A stretch of DNA of 64,000 nt, taken from contig CM050450.1 in assembly GCA_027563935.2 (NCBI GenBank), forward strand, positions 4,633,957 through 4,697,956, given 5' to 3'. The notes below the pieces were generated by a model. That model ran no database searches. It was not told the origin of the DNA and saw only the letters and a program-made list of their open reading frames with translations. This document shows, one piece after another, positions 40,712 through 54,419 of this stretch. How positions within the stretch are numbered: the first letter of the stretch is position 1; the number at the start of each line of letters is the position of its first letter. The DNA comes from Costus lasius (lineage: Eukaryota; Streptophyta; Magnoliopsida; Zingiberales; Costaceae). The position numbers were made by a program, and so were the translations under genes.

Positions 40712-40900
40712 CTTGTCTCTCAACTCTTCGCCTGTGTATGTGTGGAAGCACCCTAATTATAGAACCCTCAGTTTTCTGAAAGTATCTCCCCTTTAAGACA
40801 AGTATAATTAACTCTCATTAACACTAGCGCTGCTTCGAAGAAGATTCTTCGTTGCCTTTCCTCTCCTTTGGCTAATTCCTAATTGGCTTCTTAGCTTTGA
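40712..40900 (-). promoter_or_regulatory. Family F leader and promoter, copy 5
   Basis: The same TATA-type motif, leader and GCTTCGAAGAAGATTC palindrome region as in the other copies, continuing to TAGCTTTGAAGAAAACG near 40900. Confidence 0.5.
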
Positions 40901-41194
40901 AGAAAACGTATATAACGACTTCTAATTTGTCCTCAATATTGCAATATATTTATACATATATTGTATTAATATAAATATTAAAAAACGACTTCTAATTTGT
41001 CCTCAATATTTCAACAAATCCACACACAATACAGGGTTTGTCCAATTACGGGGTTGCGCATTTTTGGTCTGCGAGTGTATCTTCATGAGAGCTTATGAGG
41101 ATTGTTTATGTCCTCAGCCACGATTGTATATGGGCACGATTGTTTATCTAATTTGTCTAATTTGTCCTCAGCCACGATTGTTTATCTTCTAACT
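40901..41194. other. Mosaic junction of repeat fragments
   Basis: Short pieces of other repeats follow one another: AATTTGTCCTCAATATTGCA from the family F upstream flank, then the copia non-coding module (AATTACGGGGTTGCGCATTT at 41034-41053), then GTCCTCAGCCACGATTG twice. Segmental copy B begins right after it. This patchwork suggests repeated breakage and repair at the boundary. Confidence 0.5.
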
Positions 41195-43105
41195 AAATTT
41201 ATAAAATATAGTTAAAAGAGAGTTAGAAAGATAAAACTTAGAGCCGCATTACGGCTTATCCATAGGTGAAAAATTGGACCCTCGTGTGTTTAATTCAGAT
41301 TGAATACTTAGGATATAATCAAGTATTCCTCTATTTTGGGCACGATTATAAAGAAGTTGATCAAGATGCTCTTTCAGCAATGAGCGACAAAATTAAAAAT
41401 CCACGAACATAATAAAAATAATGAAAAAAAAAAATGAAAGAGAAGAATGTGAAAAAGAGGTGGTCAATCTCATTAATCTTACTAGATTTTTCCTAGTCTT
41501 TTAAAAACTTAAACCTACTCTCTTTTAATCCGATTGTAAATTAAAATTGGATTAAAAGGAAATGTTAGCCAACATTAAACAAGTCTGTCTCTTTCTCTTT
41601 ACCATTGTAAATTAAAAATCCGGGCGAGGTCCCTGGCTTCGCGAGGAGATCTTGCTTCCATCCGAGATACTTCAATTTTTTTTCATATTACAATTAAATT
41701 AATATTTTTTGTAGCCGCCAGCAGCTTTCACGGTATTCCCAGACACACGCCTAGCCTTCTGTATGCGGGGAGGTGTGACAGTGTTGCCACTTAGCTCAAC
41801 GGTGACACAAATCTCACTTTGGCAATCCTCACTATTATACTAACTTTAAATTTATAGATTAATTGGAGACTAAGGAGTTTAAGGCCTTAGGTTTATAAGG
41901 TGTTCTAATATATTTTTAAGGTATTTATGTTTTATGCCTTTTTTATTTTATAGGATACTTCTTAGCCTAACAAGTGGATTATTTTAGATTATTTTTGAAG
42001 AGCCAAGACATTGATGATGTAATTAATGTATACATTTGCTGTGGATTAAATTTGGCTCAAGGGGTTGTTTAGATATCTTTGCTTTAGTTTGGAAGCCAAT
42101 GAGATGATGAATAGTTGCTATTTATATGAATCATATGCTGATCATCTGAGTTTTTGCTTTTGGTAGATGCGCATATTTACTTAGCTTATTGCTAAGCAAT
42201 TGAATGTATTAAAGATAAGATCAAGCTGATAGTAAAAGCTATTGTATCCATGGTCTCCTTTCATTTTGTTGCTTTTAGTATTGATAGGTGTTTGTATGTA
42301 AAGGTGGATTATTAAAAGTTATGATTGAAAAGGAAGCAAATATGTTATTTGAAATATTGTTATGTTGATTATGCATGAGTTTTGTTCTGATATTTAAGAA
42401 GTGACTTGTTGTAAAGTATGACATAATGAGTATGTTTGATCTTGATAATGTTTTGTGAGCACACTTGATTATATAAACGGTCACATAGTCATATTGATGT
42501 TTATTTGATTATCAAGTTTGATTATGATGTGATTCGATGATCACATGTGTTAATGATCTTTTGGTTATGTTTTATTTGATTAGTATATTTGATTATGACC
42601 TTGTGAGCATGCTTGTTTTGTTACTACCAATGATCATGTCTAAATTTGAAATTTATGGTGTAAGTATGTTGATATGATATCATTATGGTGGGTAAGAATG
42701 ATAGCATATCTAAATTTAAGATCATTGCATTAAGATTTTAAAATAATATTATGGATACTTATTATTTTACTGCTTGATGATATATATTTTGGCTTATTAA
42801 TAATACATAAACTCTTATCCAAATCTTATGTTTGAAACTGGTCATGTTCTTATAGTGATGGTTTGATGATAATAAACTCATAGTGATGATCTTGTGTTGA
42901 TCCTATGATGGTACTTATACCGTTGATGATATCATGGGTGTATATATTTATGATATGTTTATCGTGCACACAGGTATTCAATAATAAAGATTTTTATCAG
43001 TTAGAACTAATTGATTTTAAAATATAAATTCGTACGTCAACGCTTCACCCTACAATTCAGTGGTGTCGTGTAAATTTTAGAACAACCATATATCTCTAAT
43101 TTTAA
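41195..43105. other. Copy B counterpart of 23222-25127
   Basis: It contains the LTR fragment, the family F scrap (GCGAGGTCCCTGGCTTCGCG near 41624) and the T-rich spacer of copy A, without genes. Confidence 0.6.
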
Positions 43106-44702
43106 GACTCACAATTTCAGAAAAATAAATCATGCATATATCTCCTACTAAGATTCGTAGGCAAAGAGTAAAATCAAAGTGATTCATTTTCTAATATTTA
43201 TAAATTTTAAAATAATATAAATATCATCCTTGTTTTAAAATAAGGAATGGCTTTAATTTTACATGGCGGAGGGTCGAATCCGCTCGCTCAGTTTGTCCTT
43301 CCAACCAGCTACGAATTTTACATTTTACTTTTGCCCATAAAATTTTGTATTTATATAAATATAAAATGTGTAACTTTTATATTTAATTTCATTAACGTGA
43401 ATAATATATATATAATTAAATAATAACAATTTACTTAATTAATATTTTAGTTCATATATATTAATATATTATGTAATAATAATATATTTAATTAACATTT
43501 TAGTTAATATATAAATTAATATTTTAAAAATAAAAACTTAAAATTTATGAATATCGTATAAAATAAAACTTTATAGTTCAAAAAATTGGTGATTACTTAT
43601 TTATATGCATATAAAAAAATAAAAATTTAACTATTTTACAATTGTATCAAAAAAAAATTCGTGATGATAATTTTATGTATGTGTGAGATATAAATTAAAT
43701 ATTTTAATTTATATATAATTATTTATAATGTTCTATTTATTTAGTAAATAATTTTAATTATCATGTAGTTTTCTATTAAATAGTAATTAGTTTTTTTATC
43801 AAGAGTAATTTATAATATTTTTATAGCCAACAGCAGCTTTTGACTTTATAACACATTATTTTTTTACTGTTAAATAGAGCAACTGCAGTGTATTCTCAGA
43901 CAAATCCATAGTCTTCTGTATGCGGGCGGTGTCGTTCCACGTGTGATATGACAGTGGTGCCACTTAGCACTACGGTGACACAAATCTCACGTTTGGTTTT
44001 TTTGTTCCCGCTGCCTTGGAATTCATGGAACAAGATAACCGCGCAAATTTGCTTGATTAACAACAGAAAGCTGAAAACTTGTTTTATAGTCAGAACTCAA
44101 ATTTGCATAATTAGCTATATTCTTTAAAATATTAAAGTAAAATGAAATTTGAGGGTGTTGAGATAATAGAAAGCTGACAACTTGTTTTTATAATAAGTAG
44201 GATTTAATGAGATTAAACAAAAAGTAATAGATGCATTTCGAATGATGAAGAGTACAAATCAATTGTTAATATTAGTATAAACACAAGCATCTTTATACAT
44301 TAATTTCTCAAATTCATTGTGTCAAGAATGGTTTTTTTTTTTTGAAAAAATAAAGATCATATTAATTATTGCTTTTAATTATCTATCAAGAAAAATTACA
44401 ATATAAAGAGAAAAAAATTAGAAATGCGATGAAGAATCGAAGACGGATGCAAGTGATTATGTTGTGTTCAGTGTCTTAATGCAGAATCGAAGGTCTCTAT
44501 ATGGGTTCATTCGGGGACATAAAGTAATGCGGTGAAAAATTTTATGAATTAGCGGTTTTTATCACTCTAGCCCTATTCTTGATCCAATGTGCAGATAAAG
44601 GTATTATCGTTATACCCTTTACGAGAATAAACTATTTGTGAGGTATTTCAGAAGAAATGTAAAGTATTTGGAGTTATGAAGGTATGGCTGGAGAGAATTA
44701 AG
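43106..44702. other. Segment present in copy B only
   Basis: Very AT-rich. It includes a diverged duplicate of 23740-23865 near 43826-44000 (CCAACAGCAGCTTTTGAC, ACGGTGACACAAATCTCAC). Neither a TG/CA pair nor a target duplication bounds it. In copy A the join CTAATTTTAAGTCAATAGG corresponds to CTAATTTTAAG on the left and GAATTAAGTCAATAGG on the right here, sharing TTAAG or TAAG. Deletion from copy A by microhomology is more likely than insertion into B. Confidence 0.55.
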
Positions 44703-44798
44703 TCAATAGGTACAGGGAGGACCAATTTCTCCATCTCTCTCTTTCTACCCATTGATCAATGGGTCGGTAAATAAAAAAATATTTCTCAATAATCAATA

Positions 44799-45225
44799 TG
44801 TTGGCCTAAAACTTCATGTAAAATTTTATTTAAATAGAAAAAAAAACATAGATTATGAAATAATAAAATTTGCAAATAATATATAAAAGAGAATTAGAAT
44901 AATAGACTCCGGAGACACATTGCGGCTTATTCTTAAGTAAAAATTTGGGCTCTTATGTGAGTTAAATTTGAATTGAACACCCAGGATACAATCGGGTATT
45001 CCTCTCCTACGGTCACAACCTTGGAGAAGTTGATTAGATGCTCTTTCAGCAATAAGCAGCAAAAATCAGAGAAAACTAAGAAGATAGAAAGAAAAGAAGA
45101 AGAAAGAAAAAAGGGGAGAGGAACCACCCAATCTCTCGCATGAGATTTTAAGCTTATTTCTTAAGGCTAGTAACGTTAGCATTAAATGCTAACATTAAGG
45201 TTTTTTTTTTAATTTTATTCTAATA
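44799..45225 (-). mobile_element. Copia LTR, minus strand, copy B
   Basis: Counterpart of 25226-25649, from TGTTGGCC to CTAATA, followed by ATCCCCCACAAATT. Confidence 0.7.
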
Positions 45226-46011
45226 ATCCCCCACAAATTAAAAAAAATTCTGAATATAATTAAACTTAACAAGATGACTAAAAAAATTTAAATTGTTGCA
45301 CATGCCTATATCATGCGGTCAGTAAAGTGCACTTAAAGGCATAACTTTTACTTAGTGAAAATATTTCCATCTGAAGGAAAGATAGTGAACTAGTCTTGGA
45401 TTACATCCCTTTGACCCAGACTTCAAAGAATCCACACACAACATAGGGTTTGTCTAATTGCGGGGTTGTGCATTTTTGACTGTGTGCGTGTATCTTCATG
45501 AGAGCTTCTAAGGATTGTCTATGTCCTCAGCCGCAGCCATATACAGACTCTCTCATATAGAAAGTTCCCTACAAGGGATGAGTGTAGAGGCTCATCTCAT
45601 GGTAATTAACTACTTCAATAAGTTTTACTTATCTCTATAGTAGAAAGCACAAAATATATCCTCATGAATGAGAGTGTAAAGTATCTAACTCTATCACATA
45701 AATAATTTTATACACCATAGTGTTATATAATTTTTATTTTTCAAACTGCTTCCTGGCCAATCAATTACCTTGTTATTATCACATTAAACCTCCTTCAAGG
45801 GATCTCTTATTACAGAGGTTGGGTTCCCACCGCTGAGAGACCTATTTTTAGACTAATATCATTCCTATTGATACTTCCAAGATTATAATATTGGGCAAGC
45901 TTTGGTTAAGAAAAAAGCTTTGTTGTGCTCAGTCTTTATAAAAAAAAAATGCTGCAACTTTTTATGAGTTAAGCCATTATATAGACTTATGTCTAATTTT
46001 TAATATGACTA

Positions 46012-46083
<72 letters not shown>

Positions 46084-46969
46084 TCTATTGCTGCTTTAGA
46101 ATTTTACTAATTTATCTTTATATTGAATCCTTTACTCTTACTTTAAATTTCTTATTTTTGAATTTATAAAGAGAGAAAGGAATTTTTTTTCTAAGCAAGC
46201 AACAAAACCTAAAAATTCATTAGGCCTTTAGTTGCCCTTATCATAAAGCATAGCCAATTCATTTAAATTTTTCTGACTTTAAATTAATTTTTCAAAGTTA
46301 TTTTAATTTTTAAGTGAATTAAAATTTTTATTTGCATAAATAATTCTCTTTATAACAGTTGTTATAAATATTATTAATTTAGAACGTATGTATATGTCTT
46401 TTTCATGGTCAATATGATCATCAAATACATGATAATAATGATGCATCTTATTTTCAAAATTTATATTATGTTTATTGTGTACATTATAATTAATACATGC
46501 ATTATATGCAGTATTGTAATATAATTGTTAAGCATATTATAAACATAATTGTTATGATGTTCATTTTGACAAAAATAGACACTATTTCCACCTATCATAT
46601 TATGATTATTTAGTGCATTATGCAACTGATCTTCATAATATCCATTTTGCTATGCTATGAACATTAATTTCATTATAGAAAACAAATATATTATAACATT
46701 TATGTTTTATATTATATTCAACATAATATTTATAAATATTATTTTAAATATTTAAATTACACATTATGCTCATTCTAATATAGCCCAAGCCAAATTAAGT
46801 TGAATCAGATGATCAAAACTGATACAATTATAAGTTATACTATAAACTAGGCCAACCCCCACAGTTATGATCATTAGCCTAATCTATAAAAGATATTATC
46901 ATTTTAAAGTGAATTTAAAAATTTTGAGATATTGAAATTTAAATTAAATTACAGCCATTATGATTTTGA
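45226..46969 (-). mobile_element. Copia 3' non-coding remnant, copy B
   Basis: Counterpart of 25650-27340. It keeps the phrase CAGCCATATACAGACTCTCT (near 45534), which copy A has lost, and its (TA)n tract (46014-46082) is about ten bases longer than that of copy A. Confidence 0.6.
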
Positions 46970-47478
46970 TTTTATTGTCCAGCATCTCCCATTATTAAAT
47001 ATACAGCCATGTCTGATACTAATTTGCAAGTCTACCGTTTACCTAACTGAGTTGGGTGGGATAACTCGACTGCGACTCGAACGATTCTCGGTATCGTGGA
47101 GGGAACGAGGCAAAGGTTCAGTTGAACGGCATCGGCAGGTTGCTTTCTTATCCTTGGCTCTCGGCTTTCGGCGTGGCTATGCTCCTTGTAGATAGCTTTG
47201 TACCGATAACTTTTGGCTCTCTTATCGACCCTCGGCTCTCAACTGTCTGCACGTCTTGGCTCTTAATTGTCGATAGCTCTGTCCCGGTAACTTTCGGCTC
47301 TCTTATCGACCCTCGGCTCTCGGCTGTCTACACATCTCAACTCCTTCTCGTCAATAGCTCTATCCCGAAAACTTTCGGCTGTCTTGTCGACACTCGGCTC
47401 TCGACTGTTTGCATATCTCGGCTCCTTGTCGATAGCTTTGTCTTGGGAACTTTTGGCTTTCTTATCAATCCTCGGCTC
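46970..47478 (-). repeat. Family F 3' block and 81-bp array, copy B
   Basis: Counterpart of 27345-27870, interrupted at 47478 by a solo LTR. The array resumes at 49153-49237 and is interrupted again by the copia 5' LTR. Confidence 0.65.
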
Positions 47479-49152
47479 TGTTGGGGTATGCCCTTAAGGC
47501 TAATGTTTGAGGCCTTAGGATTGTATCAGTATCATGTATAAACTTTATGTTTATAAAGGCAATGGTTGTTATTCAGGTTATTACATTATCTGCTGCAATA
47601 TGTATACTTCTGAATAATGTCTCAATGCTGTTCAGCTTGGCTGACATGCAGTTATGTCCTTAGTCGAGATATCTTGGTGAACATGAGACAGCCTTGATAT
47701 GATTGAGACTAATATGTGTTCTAATCTTATAGGATGCTTTGAGCATGGAATAAGATGTAGACTCATGGGTACATTGGATGTACTGGACAGACTCTACGAA
47801 GGATGTTCAATTGCTTGTCACAATGTGAATAATCCTTGTATGCAAACAAGTGGCATATTTCCTCTGACTTGAGATCACTTGTGTTTCTAAATGATGATTG
47901 GCATTGTTTTGAGGTAGTTCAATATCATTTGAAACATAATGGTTATAGTCTATCTTGGATAATGAGCATGAGTCATGTTAGGGCACTAGTGATAGATATA
48001 GGATTGCCGTCTCCTAGTTTGGAGTGTGATGTTCTACTGGGCCCCCCCCCTGGAAGAGATGATTGAGAAAGTGTATGGCCATACCCAGACGACTATGTTC
48101 GTCTGATCTAATCATTCTCATCATATTGGAATTACAGGCTTAACACGCTTGTCCAACAAGAACGTCCAGTGGCAAAGGAAACACATATGTCAAGTGACTT
48201 GGGTTCACACTTGTGCTGTGGTTTGGGTGTAGTCTTGGAAGACTCTTTCCTTTATATCGGGAGACAGTGATGTGTTGCTAGATACCCCTCACTGATCGTG
48301 ATAACGTAAGTTATCGTTACCGACATTTAGAGGAAACCCTTAGGGTCGCACAATTTGATGATATGGCTTACTTATGTCAGATCGTGTGGACTGAATTATT
48401 TTGGTTCAGTTTAAAGGAGTTTAAACTCTGATTGCAAGTGAGATCTGGTCTGATCATGTTTGATTGATTAGGGCTTGAGATCGGTAAGCTTCGATCGAGA
48501 GTGTTGATACTTGATCGATGAGATCAAGAGCATCGAGAGATGAACGGTAGATCTTGAACCATTTGGTTCAATGAGATCTAGACCATGGCTTGGGCTGGTT
48601 TGATTTGGTCCTTGAGCCAAATGCAATTGGACCGAATAGGATTGAACCGGTTCACATATGTGAACGCATGGTTCAATAGAGTTGGCGTTTTGGTTGGTTC
48701 ACAAGACATGAACGCATGGCTTCATGACTTTCCAATTTTGGAAATCATGAAACGCCTAAACGCCCAAAACCGCCTAAACGCCTCTCTTCTCTTTGTGAGT
48801 CTCCTGTATGTGGTGACTTCTGGCTTCACGAAAGAGAGAAGAAGGTCTTCGGCCAAGAAAAGAATAGTCTCTCATCTCCTCCATTCGATTGGGACACCTT
48901 GAAGCTTTGCTAGCACAAAGACGCCAAGGGAGTAGTCATCTTCACCTTGTGTGCATCATCTTTGGAGGAGAGCCGCTCGCCCTCTTATTCCAAGACGCCA
49001 TTCGAATCAATGGCCATGGTAACATCCTATCTTCTTGCAAGATAACAAAGTTGATCATATATTCATGCCACTATCGATCTTGTTCTTGAAACCCTAGAAA
49101 AGTTTTTCATGCGCATACCCTTAGGGTTTCACCCCCTTCTTGGGAACTTTCA
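47479..49152 (+). mobile_element. Solo LTR private to copy B (1.67 kb)
   Basis: It begins TGTTGGGGTATGCCC and ends GGAACTTTCA. The perfect 5-bp duplication GGCTC flanks it (47474-47478 and 49153-49157). Copy A shows the uninterrupted site CTCGGCTCTCGGCTGACTG at about 27857. No coding sequence is supported; the frames at 47836-48066, 48585-48902 and 48889-49089 lie within it. The plus strand is assigned tentatively. Confidence 0.88.
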
Positions 49153-49734
49153 GGCTCTCGGCTGACTGCACGTCTCGGCTCCTAATCGTCGATAGCTCTG
49201 TCCAGTAATTTTTGGCTCTCTTATTGACCCTTGGCTCTGTTGGAGTTTAAGAAAACCCAAAAGTCCCTTAGTCTCATATTGGGGGAGTTAGAAGGGATAC
49301 TTAGGTTTAAAGGTAGTTGTAATTTCCCTAGCCCATTGAGGTTTTTAAGGGGTATCAACTATCTAAACCAAGTTGATCCAAAACACGCGCGCCTCGCCAC
49401 GCCACGCCGAGCCGGGCCAGGCCGGGTCGTGCTCGTGGGTGCGGGTGTGGGCCACGCCACGCCACACCACATAGTCGTACGCTTCTCGCACTCTGCTCTC
49501 TTCCTCTTTTTGCTGAACGACATTGAAAGGTGGCAATGACAGCCATCCCACCGTCGCGCCAGTAGGGATGCTACATCGGTTGCATCTTCGGGCAACCATC
49601 CGGATAAAAGCTTACATGCCAAAGCCCGAAAATTTGCCTAAGGATAGACCTCGGTCGCTTCCGGCTCTTTCTAATCTTCTATTTTATTGTTATTAAATCT
49701 GCATAATTATTTGATCTTGTTACCTGAATTTAAT

Positions 49735-50969
49735 AAAGATAAAATCTTTGAACAGAAAATTATAGCATTGAAAGGGATTTTTCCTAAGATACAGATTACC
49801 TCCTTCCGAAGCGTAATCCGGTATCTATTTATGTTAATTCCCTACTCTCGTGACAATTAACATAAATAGACCCATTAAGTTCTATGAAAAACCATGGTAA
49901 TCCTTCAAATGAATCCGAACTACTATTGTGATCGTATTCGTATGTTTGAAAAGAATAGTTCCGACTTCCGATGTTGTGATTCACCTCTCAGTACTTCTCG
50001 CAACGTCTAAGACGTAAAGTTACTTGATCAGGGCAAATTACATAATAGACACAATTCTAATCAAATAAAATCTATAAAATCCATGTCAAAGATTTAAACA
50101 ACAAGTTTAATTCATAAATCATTCAACGGGCTACTTCCCAAATCCCAAAAATATGAGTTTACACGTCCATGTTCAAAGCAAACAGCATGTTCATCGATGA
50201 ATTCAACATGTAATCTCTCTAAAATAATGCAAAAAGACACTAGGAAAGTAATTAGAACTCTTCCCCTCGATCTAGTGATGAAGATGAAGCATCAAATCCC
50301 CTCCTTTGCGTGATCTCTAGCCGGAATTTTGCCCTAAAACTGATTTCTGCTGCCGCTGCTGTAGCCGTTCGTTTTCGTGCCCAGAAACCCTTCCAAAATC
50401 CTTCCTTTATAGTCTAATCAGTATAGAACCCATCTAGGAAGGTTTCTGCAAGGTTTGGTTCAATTCTGGTTCAATTTGGAGTTGAATCAAGTGAAAAATC
50501 CAAAGTTTCATGGTCCATAATGTATTTACGACTGAGGCCGTAATTCTGTCTGTGAATAAGCCTTTTTATACATAGAAAGTTTCACGATCCATGATGGATT
50601 CACGGCCTCACCCGTGAAAGTTTCTGTGAACTGTTTTTTTTACTTAGTCGATTTCATCGCCCTTCGAACGCAAAATTACGGTCGACTCAATAATTACGGC
50701 GAAGGCTGTGAAAATTGAAATCTTCATTGTTTTCACTTAAATTTGATGTGTAAACTCGTGATTTCCTCAGGAACCGTGCTATGGCCTCAAAACTCTCAAA
50801 ATCCATCATTTTTGAGCCATTTTACCTACATTTTCATAAAAACCAAGAAAAGTGAAGATTTTGTGCCAAGTGAAGCAAAAAAACATTTAAAATTGTATAA
50901 AATCATTCAATTAAGCCCAAAATATTATATAAAATATAGGAAAAAATATGGTGTAAATGCAACGCATCA
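49735..50969 (-). mobile_element. Nested solo LTR, copy B
   Basis: Counterpart of 28433-29674 with the same ends (TGAATTTAATAAAG, GCAACGCATCA) and the same imperfect flanks TTACC and TGACC. It was therefore inherited through the segmental duplication. Confidence 0.55.
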
Positions 50970-51304
50970 TGACCAGAGTGTCGTCTACATCTTCCTTAAT
51001 ATATATAAACATACATTACATTTATACAACTTCATTCTGCGACTGTTAATTCAAAGATTTACATAATCGCATTGTTGAATTGATTTCAATTATCCGTGCA
51101 TCTCCTGCCTAAACAGTCCACTTGACTATTCTCCATATTAGTCTAATTTTTACCTGCAATTATTTTTGCTTGCATAAACATTATTTGTTTATTTAAGTTG
51201 AACACCGATACATAATAGACATTAATTGTAATTAAAAATTGTCTATTTAATAATTGCAGCTTAGTCACAAGTGTCATAATACTTTCTTTGTCATAACACA
51301 TTAA

Positions 51305-51652
51305 ATGGCCAACAAAGTACCTTCTTCAGTAAAACCTAAAAGGTTTAATAGAACTAATTTCACAAGTTGGAAAGAACAAATGGACATATGGCTTATAACA
51401 ATTGGATTAATTAGTGCCATTGGTGTAGATCCTTCTCTGAATAGATCCAATAAATCTTCCTTCTTCTCTGATTCTCAAATAACTGATTCAACCATTGAGA
51501 AGTCTAACTTCATTTACAAGTTCAAGATCCTCTATTGTCTCTTTACTCTCCTATATGTCACATATAGGAAGTATGAGATAGTCATAGATCTCTGGACTTC
51601 TCTAATAAGAACTCATTCAAAGAAATTCTATAAACCTCTGACCAAACCCTAA
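51305..51652 (+). pseudogene. Copia B gag, truncated
   Basis: MANKVPSSVKPKRFNRTNF onward, 115 codons, with about five amino-acid differences from copy A (for example Gly to Asn and Cys to Tyr) and the same truncation at KPLTKP. Confidence 0.75.
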
Positions 51653-53033
51653 GTCAACATTATTGAAAATCAACCAGCCTCAACTTCAACTCTAAGGATA
51701 GACCCCGATTTTCCAAGTGTTAACCTAACTCACCATGATTCTGAATGGTGGTTAGATTCTGGTGCGAACACTCATGTATGTTCAAACCGGCTGTGGTTCA
51801 CTTCCTACCAGGACTCAAGTGGAGGAAGTGTAACAATGGGAAATGGTTCCTCAGCACCTGTACTTGGACACGGTCAAGTAACCCTGAAGTTTACTTATGG
51901 AAAATCTTTAACTCTGGATAATGTGCTTCATGTACCTAAGATTCGAAGAAACCTTGTCAGTGGGTCTCTCCTTCTTAAAAACAGCTTTAAAATCATATTA
52001 GATGCAAATAAAGTTATTCTCTCTAAAGGTGACTTATTTATTGGAAAAGGCTTTACTTCTAATGGTCTATTTCAATTGAATATTCTTCTTTTGAATTCTG
52101 TGTCTGATTCTCCCATTGCTTTGAACATCGAAAAATCGAAAATGGTGGTTATTGGCATGATAGACTTGGACATGTTAACCTCAAATACCATGCTAGAATG
52201 AGTCACCTAGGCTTGATTCCTAAAACTAGCTCAAACTCAAATGAAAAATGTGAGCTATGTGTTCAAGCAAAACAGCCTAGAAAACCATTCCACTCCTTAT
52301 CTTATAAAGAGTCAGAACTTCTTGAGTTAATTCACTCAGATGTTTGTGATTCAAATAGAGATCCCATTAGAGGAGGTAGCAAATACTTTGTAACCTTCAT
52401 TGACAATTGTTCAATGTTTTGATATATCTACCTCTTAAAATCCAAAGATGAAGTCCTTTCCAAATTTAAGATCTTAAAGCTGAAGTAGAAAACCAATTGG
52501 ATAGGAAGATCAAAATCCTTAGATTAGATCGAGGAGGGGAGTACACCTCTAATGAATTTTCTCAATTCTGTCAAGAAAATGGGATAATTCATCAAGTAAC
52601 TGCTCCTTACTCTCCTCAATCTAATAGAGTAACACAAAGAAAGAACATAACCCTACTAGACATGGTAAATGTCATATTGCTCAGTTTTGGAGCACCCTAG
52701 AACTTGTGGGGGGAGGCTATTCTTTCAGCTTGCTTCATTCAAAATATGATTCCCTCCAAAAATAACTTGAAAACTCCTTTTGAAATTTGGAAAGGATATA
52801 GGCCCAACCTTAAATTCCTTTGAATGTGGGGGTGCTTAGCAAATGTAAGTATTCCTGAATCTAAGAGGAAAAAGATTGGTCCTAAAACCTTAGATGCTGC
52901 CTTTATAGGATATTCTCTTGATTTCAACACTTATAATTGTCTTGTTCTTAGTTCTGATGTTCCTGAAATCTCTAAGAACTCCCTCATTGAATCTAGGGAC
53001 ATTACTTTGGTTGAAAAATGTCTTTCCTTTTAA
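51653..53033 (+). pseudogene. Copia B protease and integrase
   Basis: The protease region is intact here (SEWWLDSGANTHVC), where copy A has TGA. Private lesions are an 8-bp insertion near 52128 (a repeated CGAAAAAT), a TGA near 52421 (TGC in A) and a one-base deletion near 52474. Lesions shared with copy A are the Gln at the catalytic Glu position (SNRVTQRKN) and the TAG after LLSFGAP. Confidence 0.8.
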
Positions 53034-53094
53034 ACCTCAAAATTCTTCTCCCATCATGATCCTAACCTTTTTTAATAATCTTAACCTAATCCAC

Positions 53095-53464
53095 AAAACA
53101 AACTATTATAGCTAGAAATACCATGGAAGCAGAGCTTGTTGCTTTAGACTTAGCTTGCTCAGAAGCTGAGTGGCTTAAAAACCTTTGTTCATCTATACCA
53201 ATGGCCCTAACATTTAGTCCACCAATTTCTATTAATTGTGATAGTAAGACTGCAATAGAATTTTACAAAAAGAAACTAGTAAACACCAAATTGAGTAGAC
53301 ACATCAAAATTAGACAGAAAACTATTAGATGGTTATCTACTCATAATGTTGTTTCTTTATCGTTTGTAAGAACTTATTATAATAATCTTGCAGACTGCTT
53401 CATAAAAGGTTTGAATCAAACCAAAGTGATGGCTTCATCTAAGGGAATGGGGATTAGTCCATAA
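53095..53464 (+). pseudogene. Copia B RNase H C-terminal half
   Basis: MEAELVALDLACSEAEWLKN onward, with the same RT deletion junction as copy A and a few substitutions (Cys to Tyr in EFYKKK, Thr to Ile in DCFIKG). Confidence 0.8.
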
Positions 53465-54064
53465 TGGGCCCTCCTACAGTGGCAACCCAACCTCCGTGAT
53501 AGGTAGACCCTGGAAAGAGGTTCAATGGGTAATAACAAGCTGACTGGTTGGCCAAGGAGTATAATTAAAAATTGTAAAAAACACTATATGTGTTTATTGG
53601 AGTTAATTATAAAGGCTCCAATACCCCCATTCCTAAGGTGATTGAGTACTCCTATGTAGATGTTAGGTTGAGTTAGATAACTCTTAAAGAAATCCAAAAT
53701 GTTTAAACCTAAGAAGTGCCTCTACACACTTCTTCATAGGATTTCTCCTATATGTGAGTTTCCGTATACAGCCGCGGACTAGTAACTGGACAATACTAGC
53801 AAACTCACAAGAAAAGAAGGTATCCGCGCACGGCCAAAAATGCGCAACCCCGCATCACTGTTAGTTGTAGCATGTGTGCACCGTTCTAAGCTGGGCCCAA
53901 AGGGTTGTAGTTCAAAACCTGATTCACTACATCTCTTCCAGTGAAGTTCCATGTACTAAGTGTATTGAGCACTGCTCTTTCCTGACTGTGTGATATAAAT
54001 GTTGTTCAACACTTTGTTTCTTTGTGAATTTAATTTAAAAGGACTTTTGAGTTTTGTGGGGGAT

Positions 54065-54419
54065 TGTTGGAGTTTAAGAAAACCCAAAAGTCACTTAGTC
54101 CCACATTGGGGGAGTTGGAAGGGATACTTGGGTTTAAAGGTAGTTGTCACTTCTCTAGCCTATTGAGGTTTTTAAGGGGCATCAACTATCTAAACCAAGT
54201 TGATCCAATATACGCGCGCGCGCCTCGCCTCGCCACGCCGAGCCGGGCTGGGTCGGGGTCGTGGGTGCGGGTGCGGGTTTATTGGGCAATTAATTTATTT
54301 CTTTATAAGCCCATGTATTATTATTATTATTATTATTATGGTCATTAGCGTGCTTATTTAGGGGTACGCACGAGACCACATTATTAGTAATATGTTATTT
54401 CGAGATAGCTAATTTTAGT
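54065..54419 (+). mobile_element. Copia B 3' LTR, first part
   Basis: TGTTGGAGTTTAAG to GATAGCTAATTTTAGT, interrupted at 54420 and resumed at 56557 with TTAGTCCTTCTCG. The (TTA)n tract near 54318 is shorter than that of copy A. Confidence 0.8.

Noticed and set aside
43270..43295. GGAGGGTCGAATCC, similar to a tRNA T-arm or B box.
   Set aside because: No acceptor stem, D-arm or anticodon arm at the right distance, so no tRNA or SINE can be supported.
48585..49089. Frames of 105 and 66 codons in the 1.67 kb insertion of copy B.
   Set aside because: The segment is bounded by TG/CA ends and a GGCTC duplication, so it is a solo LTR. The frames show no domain and no conservation.
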